A stretch of DNA of 64,000 nt from Colwellia sp. MB3u-45 (GTDB taxonomy: Bacteria > Pseudomonadota > Gammaproteobacteria > Enterobacterales > Alteromonadaceae): positions 48,621 through 112,620 of the forward strand of contig NZ_JACGVC010000041.1 of the NCBI RefSeq assembly GCF_014077005.1, read 5' to 3'. Position numbers and translations under genes: made by a program. This document shows, in pieces, positions 57,488-64,000 of the stretch. Each line of letters starts with the position of its first letter. Position 1 is the stretch's first letter. Below the pieces are notes generated by a model that saw nothing but the letters and a program-made list of their open reading frames with translations, was not told the origin of the DNA and made no database searches.

Positions 57488-58996
57488 GTGAGCAATTCAA
57501 CCACACTCGCCAGTAAAGCGCATAATAGAAATTTGTCGATAAAAAGCTTATCAATAAAGTCATTAACCTTATTAGGCTTTGGTTTAGTCGCTTTACCTCT
57601 GGTCATTGCTTTAATTTTTGGTGCCTCACAAGTCAATACGCTTGCTAAAAAAAGTGCCAGTGCAATTACCGGTATTACGGAGATATTGGATCAGCAACAA
57701 TTACTGAAAAGTAGTCAAATCAAACTAGAGCGCAGTGCTGCGCAATATTTAGTACTGCGAGATCCAGCTTTAGCAAACAGTTATAATGAGCAGTGCAAGC
57801 AAATATTACACTTAGCTCAACAATTAATTGCGGCAAGCCAAGACCAAAAATTACAACTATTGGTCGCTGAATATGCCCAAACTGTTACGGCACTGATTGA
57901 ACAGACCATGCCAGAAGCTGTACAAAAATCGCCTACTGACAGCACAATCATCAAGCCAATACAGGTCAAATTTAGTGCCCTAAATATGACCTATGAGCAA
58001 ATTACTCAGCGAAGTGGTGAACTTAACACCTTGCATATCACAAATATTAAACAGGCCGCGCAAGCTGTTCGCGATATTATGATCCAGAGTTTAGTTATTA
58101 TTCCTATTAGCCTACTTATTGCGGCTGTATTTATTTTCTTAATCACTAGCCCACTTAAAGTGCTTACCCAGAGTATTTTTCAATTACAACAAGGGCATTT
58201 TGATCATGAGATCAAAGTAACAGGCTCGCCAGAAATTCAAGAAATAGCACTAGCCCTGGAAAGCATGCGTACACGTTTACAAGCATTAGAGTTACAAAAA
58301 TCGAGCTTTATTCGCCATATATCACATGAATTAAAAACCCCCCTAGCAGCCATTAGAGAAGGCACAGAGCTGTTATATGATAATAGTGTTGGTGAACTCA
58401 ATGCCGAGCAACAAGAAATTTCTCACATTATTAAAGACAGCGTCTTTCGCTTACAAAAGCATATTGAAGACTTACTCGATTTCAATATTGTCCTCGACTC
58501 AACCAGTTTACAAGATTCCAAATTGATACAAATTAATGAGGTAGTCTATCAAGTGATTGCAGAGCAAAAATTAGCTATAAAACGTAAAAAACTTATCCTT
58601 AATAATAAGCTGAGTGATATCGCTCTTTTTAGTAACCGTAAACAAGTAGCGGTTATTATCGACAATATTTTGTCCAACGCGATAAAATATTCACCGGATG
58701 AAGGCGTGATAGATATTTCGTCGGCACTAGTAGATGGCCACTTGCAGCTCTTTATTAGCGATCAAGGCATGGGGATTGCTGAGGGAAATAAAGACAAAAT
58801 ATTTGATGCTTTTTATCAAGGTCCGCCACCTGAGCAAAATTTAATCAAAGGTAGTGGTCTCGGCCTCACCATAGTTAAAGAACTCATACTGCGCCTTAAT
58901 GGCGATATTGAATTTTTGGCTGCAAAAAGTGACCAACAAGGGACTAAAGTAAAAATCACCTTACCACGCGCTTTTCGCCAAGAGGAATCCGTTTAA
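57488..58996 (+). CDS. glrK: Sensor histidine kinase GlrK (QseE)
   Basis: The product is 502 aa; GTG 57488 is the likely start. It has a first helix (~residues 26-48), a periplasmic helical sensor part, a second helix (~195-215), HAMP, a dimerisation domain with the phospho-accepting His280 in IRHISHELKTPLAAIREG, and a catalytic domain with N-box DNILSNAIKYS, DQGMGIAEGNK and GSGLGLTIVKELI. The trio with a small lipoprotein and a sigma-54 regulator equals E. coli glrK-qseG-glrR, which responds to envelope and glmY control. Confidence 0.9.
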   Translation: MSNSTTLASKAHNRNLSIKSLSIKSLTLLGFGLVALPLVIALIFGASQVNTLAKKSASAITGITEILDQQQLLKSSQIKLERSAAQYLVLRDPALANSYNEQCKQILHLAQQLIAASQDQKLQLLVAEYAQTVTALIEQTMPEAVQKSPTDSTIIKPIQVKFSALNMTYEQITQRSGELNTLHITNIKQAAQAVRDIMIQSLVIIPISLLIAAVFIFLITSPLKVLTQSIFQLQQGHFDHEIKVTGSPEIQEIALALESMRTRLQALELQKSSFIRHISHELKTPLAAIREGTELLYDNSVGELNAEQQEISHIIKDSVFRLQKHIEDLLDFNIVLDSTSLQDSKLIQINEVVYQVIAEQKLAIKRKKLILNNKLSDIALFSNRKQVAVIIDNILSNAIKYSPDEGVIDISSALVDGHLQLFISDQGMGIAEGNKDKIFDAFYQGPPPEQNLIKGSGLGLTIVKELILRLNGDIEFLAAKSDQQGTKVKITLPRAFRQEESV

Positions 58997-59568
58997 TGGC
59001 TCATTTACAGCGATTTTCATCCGCAATGAAAGTACTAAGCATAGGGTTACTGTTGTTATCTGGTTGTCAACTCATGACCAAACACGATAATAGCAGCACA
59101 AGTTATGGTGAGTATTACCTAATATTACAACAACTTAACCAACAACAACTAACCAATGAGGTTAGTAAGCAACAAAAAACACTTGAAAAACCAACAAAAA
59201 AAAACAGCCAGATGCACTATGACGCACAAATAAAACTCCTGCTACTTTATAGTCTACCTACGTCACCTATTTACAATGTTTTCAACGCTAAAGTATTGTT
59301 AAATGAATTGAACAGTGAGGATGAAAATGCCGCACTCGCTAATATCAACCCAAGCGATCAGGCTTTTATTTCCTTATTACGCGATCAATTAAATCAATGT
59401 TTACTGATGAGAAGTCGCTTGCTCGCCCAGCAACAAGAGCTTCAACAAGCACAACGACAGCAGGCAATAAAACAGCAAGAAACCTTAATCGAACAAGTGA
59501 AGTTATTAGAACAAACCATTAAACAATTAAAAAATATTGAACAAGCTATTGATAAAAGAGATCAATAA
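58996..59568 (+). CDS. QseG/YfhG-like lipoprotein
   Basis: The product is 190 aa. A lipoprotein signal (VLSIGLLLLSGC) is followed by a glutamine-rich helical body that ends in a coiled coil (LAQQQELQQAQRQQAIKQQE). It overlaps the kinase gene by one base (TAATG). In E. coli the equivalent gene helps the GlrK sensor from the outer membrane. Sequence similarity is weak, so the name rests mostly on position. Confidence 0.75.
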   Translation: MAHLQRFSSAMKVLSIGLLLLSGCQLMTKHDNSSTSYGEYYLILQQLNQQQLTNEVSKQQKTLEKPTKKNSQMHYDAQIKLLLLYSLPTSPIYNVFNAKVLLNELNSEDENAALANINPSDQAFISLLRDQLNQCLLMRSRLLAQQQELQQAQRQQAIKQQETLIEQVKLLEQTIKQLKNIEQAIDKRDQ

Positions 59569-59671
59569 TTGCTAGTTAAAGGCACTATTAAGTGCACTAG
59601 CGATTATTGATCAATTTAAGTTCTATTTTTAGCCATATATTTTAGCCATAGATAAGCACCGAGAATAACCC

Positions 59672-61045
59672 ATGACCAATCTTAATTCAGCTGCCGTTAA
59701 AACAGACAATAAAATTCTAATCGTTGATGACGATCCTAGCTTGCTGCGACTACTTGCTATACGTTTGGCTGCAGCAGGCTATGAAGTTGAGTCAGCAAAA
59801 AATGCCAAAATAGCCCTAGGCCGTCTCGAGAGTTTTCATCCACAATTAGTGATCAGCGATCTTAAAATGGAAGGCATGGACGGCATGGCACTATTTGAAC
59901 AAATAAGAGCTAAGCACCCCCATATTCCGGTTATTATCATGACTGCCCACGGCACTATTCCTGATGCAATCAATGCCACTAAACAAGGGGTTTTTAGTTT
60001 TCTCACCAAGCCTTTTGAAAGTAAAGAACTACTGGAAATAGTACAACAAGCCATTCGTCTGCAACCGGCAGAACTCAACCACAACCAGGCTGATAACCAA
60101 TGGCGTGATAAAATTATTAGTCGTAGTACTATTATGGAGTCGCTTCTACAGCAAAGTAAGCAAGTGGCAAGAAGTGATTTTAGTTTACTTATTCAAAGCC
60201 AAAGTGGCACAGGCAAAGAGCTGTTGGCAAAAGCGATTCATTTGGCAAGCCCTCGACACCAACAAACATTTACCGCTATTAACTGCGCTGCTATTCCAGA
60301 GCAGCTGCTAGAATCTGAATTATTTGGTCATATCAAAGGCGCATTTACCGGCGCGGAAAAAAATCATATTGGCTTATTTCAAGCAGCAGATGGCGGTACA
60401 CTCTTTTTGGATGAAATTGGTGATATGCCCATGAGTTTTCAGGTAAAACTACTACGTACCTTGCAAGAACGAGAAATACGCCCCGTGGGTAGCACACAAG
60501 CGATTAAAGTTGATGTTAGGATTATTTCAGCAACCCATAAAAATTTACAGCAAGCCATTATTGACAAAACATTTCGTGAAGACTTGTATTACCGACTCAA
60601 TGTCGTTGAGTTAGAGTTGCCACCTTTGTCTGAACGTCGAGAAGATATCCCATTACTTGCACAATATTTTTTAAGTCAGTCTGCAGACCAGTCACACATT
60701 AATATTACTGGTTTTTCGCAAGAAGCCATGGAAGTGTTGATCAGCGCAACATGGCCAGGCAATATCAGACAATTACAAAATGTTGTTGAGCAAACACTTG
60801 CGTTGTCTACTGAACCATTAATCAGCGAAATGTTGGTAAAGAATGCACTGCGCGATAACACCACGATTTTACCGTCATTTGTCCAAGCCAGAGATAAATT
60901 TGAACGCGATTACCTTGCCAAGCTGTTAAAAATTACGGCCGGGAATGTTTCAAAAGCAGCAAAAATAGCACAAAGAAATCGCACCGAATTTTACAAATTG
61001 CTTAATCGCCACCATCTTTCAGCAGAGGCCTTTAGGGAAGAATAG
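59672..61045 (+). CDS. glrR: Sigma-54-dependent response regulator GlrR (QseF)
   Basis: The product is 457 aa. A receiver domain with phospho-acceptor D63 (LVISDLKMEGMDG) is followed by an AAA+ sigma-54 interaction domain (QSQSGTGKELLAKAIH Walker A, KGAFTGAEKNHIG, GGTLFLDEIGDMP) and a C-terminal Fis-type helix-turn-helix (NVSKAAKIAQRNRTEFYKLL). It activates RpoN promoters when phosphorylated by GlrK. It is the third gene of the operon. Confidence 0.94.
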   Translation: MTNLNSAAVKTDNKILIVDDDPSLLRLLAIRLAAAGYEVESAKNAKIALGRLESFHPQLVISDLKMEGMDGMALFEQIRAKHPHIPVIIMTAHGTIPDAINATKQGVFSFLTKPFESKELLEIVQQAIRLQPAELNHNQADNQWRDKIISRSTIMESLLQQSKQVARSDFSLLIQSQSGTGKELLAKAIHLASPRHQQTFTAINCAAIPEQLLESELFGHIKGAFTGAEKNHIGLFQAADGGTLFLDEIGDMPMSFQVKLLRTLQEREIRPVGSTQAIKVDVRIISATHKNLQQAIIDKTFREDLYYRLNVVELELPPLSERREDIPLLAQYFLSQSADQSHINITGFSQEAMEVLISATWPGNIRQLQNVVEQTLALSTEPLISEMLVKNALRDNTTILPSFVQARDKFERDYLAKLLKITAGNVSKAAKIAQRNRTEFYKLLNRHHLSAEAFREE

Positions 61046-61258
61046 AGTAAGCCATTTGAGAATACAGCATTCGCTGCTATGAAGTAGTTTGGATAGCTAG
61101 ATGTAGGCGTTTGCTATAAAACCTTAAGCCAAAGCAAAACCAAGAGTGAGGTAAAATAAAGCGCCATGACAAGCCGTGGCTGGTAGGTATGCTATCAAGT
61201 TAAGCGTTAAGCAAGGACTAACTCAAGCCAATAACCATTATTTTAGTAGCGCGTTGGC
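61046..61258. other. Stretch after glrR, no gene seen
   Basis: 213 bp between the glrR stop and the terminator at 61259. Too long for a plain 3' end, but no RNA or frame is recognised. Confidence 0.3.
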
Positions 61259-61290
61259 AACAGTCTTAACAAGCTGTTAAAACTGTTTTT
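61259..61290 (+). terminator. Plus-strand terminator, likely end of the glrKGR transcript
   Basis: AACAGTCTTAACA (61259-61271), loop AGC, TGTTAAAACTGTT (61275-61287), with 12 of 13 matches, followed by TTT on the plus strand only. Confidence 0.75.
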
Positions 61291-61333
61291 GTTATTTAAT
61301 ATCAGTCATTGAATCAGGCGGGAGTTAAGTGTT

Positions 61334-61807
61334 CTACTCAATAGCCAGTAATTCAACATCGAAAATCAATAATGAGCCAGGCGGAATTTTACCTGCCGCA
61401 CTATTACCATAACCTAGCTCTGCCGGTATAAATAAACGGGTTTTCTCACCCACTACCATTAGCTGTAAACCTTCTGTCCAGCCTTTAATCACTTGATTTA
61501 AGCCAAAACTAATCGGTTCATTTCTTTCAACTGAACTGTCGAAAACTGTGCCATCAAGTAAAGTGCCGTGATAATGCACTTTTACTTTTGTGCTTGCCAT
61601 GGGATGAAGGTCACCCTGTCCTGAGGTTAATACCTGATACTGCAAGCCAGAAGCTGTTTCAATCACACCGGTGACTTGTTTATTATTTTCTAAAAACTCT
61701 GCCGCTAGCACAGCATTAACTTTTGCCACTTCACGATTAGCATTATTGCGTACAAAGAAACTGACGATTAAGGCCAGTACAATAATTAGCATAATATACT
61801 TAAACAT
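61334..61807 (-). CDS. FKBP-type peptidyl-prolyl cis-trans isomerase
   Basis: The product is 157 aa. One N-terminal helix (IMLIIVLALIVSFFV) anchors it in the membrane. The FKBP domain follows with KVKVHYHGTLLDGTVFDSS, GLNQVIKGWTEGLQLM and GYGNSAAGKIPPGSLLIFDV, close to FkpA/FkbP type. It would catalyse proline isomerisation during periplasmic folding. AAGGAAT precedes the ATG. Confidence 0.93.
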   Translation of the reverse strand: MFKYIMLIIVLALIVSFFVRNNANREVAKVNAVLAAEFLENNKQVTGVIETASGLQYQVLTSGQGDLHPMASTKVKVHYHGTLLDGTVFDSSVERNEPISFGLNQVIKGWTEGLQLMVVGEKTRLFIPAELGYGNSAAGKIPPGSLLIFDVELLAIE

Positions 61808-61848
61808 TCTTATTCCTTATTATTATTTTTTATGGTTTTTTGCATTGT

Positions 61849-61875
61849 TTGTTGTGATTGTTGTGATTGTTGTAG
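61849..61875. repeat. 9-bp tandem repeat TTGTTGTGA
   Basis: Two perfect copies and a variant third in the FKBP upstream region (61849-61875). It may place promoter elements at variable distance. Confidence 0.75.
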
Positions 61876-61913
61876 TGATTTTCCGCCTTAATATTTAGGC
61901 ATTAAAAAGCGTT

Positions 61914-62624
61914 TTATTTATTAATATTATTAACCTCGAGCGCGGTTAGCTTTCTGCTTAGCCCAACAGCTAAGTGCTGATCAAGTTGCAAATTGCCAAT
62001 TGAGCACCGGTGCAAAGCCATCACTGGGTTACGAAAACGACCAAACATGCGCTTAATTTGATGGTAACGTCCTTCAATAATCTCAACTTGTGCCCGATAG
62101 TCGGATATAATAGTTAATTTTGCAGGCTGAGTCATAATGTCCTCAAACGCAAAATACATACCTTCGGCAAAAGCGGCTATATATTCGGCGGTAAGTTTAT
62201 TTTGCAAGGTTACTATATAACGTTTAGTTATTTTTTTCTCAGGCAAAGTTAAGCGTTCTGACCAACGGCTATCATTGGTCATTAACAGCAAACCAGAAGT
62301 ATTAAGATCAAGTCGGCCGACAATATGCAGTTCATTTTTAAACGGATAGTCAAGTAAATCAAGCACTGTTTTATGCTTTGTATCGCGGGTTGCACTGACA
62401 ACCCCCACAGGCTTATTCAGCATAATATAATAGGCGCAATTAGCTTGGATCACTTTACCGTCCAAGGTGATATGGCTAAAAGTATCAATAATTTCATCAA
62501 TATCATGAGCGACTATATCATTGACCAATACTCTCTTTTGCGCCAATATTAGTCGCACACTTTTGCGATTAACCTGACAATATTGTGCCAAAAATCGATC
62601 CAGCCTAGCCTTATTTAACGCCAT
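61914..62624 (-). CDS. rsuA: rRNA pseudouridine synthase, RsuA family
   Basis: The product is 236 aa. It has an N-terminal S4 RNA-binding segment (LDRFLAQYCQVNRKSVRLIL) and the catalytic GRLDLNTSGLLLMTNDSRWS, with IEGRYHQIKRMFGRFRNPV at the end. RsuA makes pseudouridine 516 in 16S rRNA; the paralog RluE/RluF possibility is smaller given the short size. It is 105 bp after the FKBP gene. Confidence 0.88.
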   Translation of the reverse strand: MALNKARLDRFLAQYCQVNRKSVRLILAQKRVLVNDIVAHDIDEIIDTFSHITLDGKVIQANCAYYIMLNKPVGVVSATRDTKHKTVLDLLDYPFKNELHIVGRLDLNTSGLLLMTNDSRWSERLTLPEKKITKRYIVTLQNKLTAEYIAAFAEGMYFAFEDIMTQPAKLTIISDYRAQVEIIEGRYHQIKRMFGRFRNPVMALHRCSIGNLQLDQHLAVGLSRKLTALEVNNINK

Positions 62625-62652
62625 AATAAAGCCGGTATAAACGGCATCATAA

Positions 62653-63546
62653 TCACACTACATCCTTAATAAGATGAACATCGCGTTGCGGGAATGGAAT
62701 TTTAATATTGGCTTTATCTAACGCTAAATAAATTTCTTTATTCGCTTCATATTTAGCACTGTATAAATTTTCCGTTGGGGTCCACAAGCGCACCGCGATG
62801 TTAATAGCACTATCAGCAAAAGCATCTATACCAATCAAAGGCTTACGGGCTTTACTGACAATATCTAACTGTCCAATCACCTCTTCAAGCAACGCCACCA
62901 CCGCTAACGGGTTTTCGCTATAATCAATGCCAACACTTAACTCTAACAAAGAGTCATGGCTTGAATTATGTAATATTTCACCCACGATATGTTTATTCGG
63001 AATGGTAATTTCAACATTGTCTTCATCTGACAAAATCGTGTATGCCAGTAAAACTTCTTTAACTAGCCCAGTAACACCACGCACCGTAATCGTATCACCC
63101 ACCACAAAAGGACGAATAATAATAATATTAAAACCGGCCGCATAGTTAGCTAGCAAGCCTTGCAGAGCTAAACCAGCACCTAATGAAATAGCACCTATAG
63201 CGGCAATAAATGGCGTAACACTAATGCCTAATTTCCCTAAAGAAATGATGGTTATCATCACTACAATTAACATTTTACTGGTGTTCGCTAAAAAGCGACT
63301 CAGGGTGACATCAAGCTTATGTCGCTCACATAATTTCAGCACGACAGTCGCTATTTTACCTGCAAAAATGTAACCAATAATGAAGATGATAAACGCACCA
63401 ATTAATTGAAAACTGTAATTGGTGAAAAACTCAACAATGATATTGTAAATACGACCCACTTGATCAATTTCATCTTTAAGTAAATTGACGGGGTCTAAGG
63501 TTTTACTTATCTGCTCTGTTGCGCTTGAGCTGCTAGATTCAGCCAT
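62653..63546 (-). CDS. Small-conductance mechanosensitive channel (MscS family)
   Basis: The product is 297 aa, the size of MscS. A serine-rich N-terminus (MAESSSSSATEQIS) is followed by three membrane helices; the pore helix has AAIGAISLGAGLALQGLLAN and is followed by the beta domain start FVVGDTITVRGVTGLVKEV with EITIPNKHI. It opens under membrane tension to release solutes on osmotic downshift. It lies 28 bp upstream of rsuA and may be cotranscribed. Confidence 0.93.
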   Translation of the reverse strand: MAESSSSSATEQISKTLDPVNLLKDEIDQVGRIYNIIVEFFTNYSFQLIGAFIIFIIGYIFAGKIATVVLKLCERHKLDVTLSRFLANTSKMLIVVMITIISLGKLGISVTPFIAAIGAISLGAGLALQGLLANYAAGFNIIIIRPFVVGDTITVRGVTGLVKEVLLAYTILSDEDNVEITIPNKHIVGEILHNSSHDSLLELSVGIDYSENPLAVVALLEEVIGQLDIVSKARKPLIGIDAFADSAINIAVRLWTPTENLYSAKYEANKEIYLALDKANIKIPFPQRDVHLIKDVV

Positions 63547-63714
63547 AAATTAATTCCATATAGTTACGTTACTCAGTTTGTCTATATTACGACAATTTAC
63601 CGCTACATTTGCATTATTATTAGGAATTAAACCGTGAATTTAAACCTTGTACTGACTTTTGCTAACCTGAACATTTAAATCGGTACTCACCACCCCAAAC
63701 CTTCGTACTGCTTA
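63547..63714. other. Spacer before the IS630 element
   Basis: AT-rich DNA of 168 bp with no gene; the mscS promoter would lie here. Confidence 0.35.
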
Positions 63715-64000
63715 TACCATTTTGATTAAATTTGTGATCTAATTAGTTTTATTTTTCATACATTAATATCAGTAGTTATGATCACACTTGAATCCATTGA
63801 TTTTTAATCCCTTATAGCAAAAGAAACTAATGGGCGAATGCGGGTTCGTTTGATGGCGCTTTCTCATATAAAAGGAGGGGCTAATAATTCACAAACCGCA
63901 AGAAACCTTCATATTAGCCGTCGTATTGTTAATGACTGGGTTAAAAGGTTTTATGAACAAGGTCTTGATGGTTTAAAAGAAAAACCTCGCTCTGGACGAC
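63715..64000 (+). mobile_element. IS630-family insertion sequence, left part
   Basis: The left terminal sequence begins TACCATTTTGATTAAATT (63715) after TA, the IS630/Tc1 target. The transposase frame follows and leaves the window. The end resembles those of the two MITE-like elements at 49101 and 54868. Confidence 0.8.
63838..64000 (+). CDS. IS630-family transposase, N-terminal fragment (probably nonsense-mutated)
   Basis: The frame reads LSHIKGGANNSQTARNLHIS and WVKRFYEQGLDGLKEKPRSG, the standard IS630 N-terminal winged-helix pair. The natural start appears to be ATG 63778 (MITLESIDF), but a TAA at 63805-63807 interrupts it ten codons in, after which the same frame continues SLIAKETNGR. 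The first ATG past the stop is 63838. The catalytic DDE domain lies outside the window. Confidence 0.8.
   Translation, partial: MRVRLMALSHIKGGANNSQTARNLHISRRIVNDWVKRFYEQGLDGLKEKPRSGR

Overview
The window looks like chromosomal DNA of a marine gammaproteobacterium of the Alteromonadales, most likely Colwelliaceae (Colwellia/Thalassotalea type). The grounds are AT-rich DNA, a sodium-type PomAB flagellar motor, an SO_0444-type Cu/Zn permease beside ffh, a RibBX-type RibBA, NhaC and NSS sodium-coupled carriers, and a trace of a PEP-CTERM protein. The placement is inferred from gene content; no search was run. I saw no tRNA, rRNA, CRISPR array or prophage.

Layout. 1-1.2 kb: start of an RND efflux operon (minus strand). 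1.4-3 kb: two envelope-protein genes with short repeats around them. 3.4-6.4 kb: aroF-tyrA-thioredoxin-like operon behind two tandem TyrR-type boxes. 6.4-8.4 kb: acs. 8.9-10.9 kb: the classic rpsP-rimM-trmD-rplS operon, followed by an orphan PEP-CTERM tail. 11-17.3 kb: EamA exporter, ffh, SO_0444-like permease, YpjD-type and CNNM/YfjD-type membrane proteins. 17.4-19.2 kb: mostly non-coding DNA with a DnaA-box cluster, a lytic transglycosylase-like lipoprotein, and a plus-strand terminator with no gene in front of it. 19.2-28.8 kb: gshA, NhaC carrier, pseudouridine synthase, NSS transporter, yajQ, VanZ-like, panE-like, thiI. 29.1-34.2 kb: pomAB diverging from xseB-ispA-dxs. 34.4-41 kb: secreted amidase, then glyA-nrdR-ribD-ribE-ribBX on the minus strand.

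41-49.4 kb is the accessory part. It has long non-coding stretches, a small inverted-repeat element, a DUF4124 protein, a MerR/TipAS regulator with a recognisable MerR operator and a small superinfection-immunity-like membrane protein downstream, a three-gene unit (S33 exopeptidase, ABC ATPase, ABC-2 permease), and an EF-hand miniprotein.

50-54.6 kb holds the most interesting unit: a three-gene minus-strand operon of a divergent glutamine-synthetase-fold protein, OvoA (5-histidylcysteine sulfoxide synthase/methyltransferase), and a PLP enzyme well placed to be the OvoB lyase. This is an ovothiol pathway with an extra ligase-like member whose active site differs from true glutamine synthetase. 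55-57 kb has glutaredoxin-like, FAH-family, unknown and EF-hand genes. 57.5-61 kb is the GlrK-QseG-GlrR (QseEGF) two-component operon. 61.3-63.5 kb has FKBP, RsuA-family and MscS genes.

The right edge enters an IS630-family element. Two ~160 bp elements at 49.1 and 54.9 kb carry related terminal repeats next to TA, so they look like non-autonomous relatives of that IS630 element.
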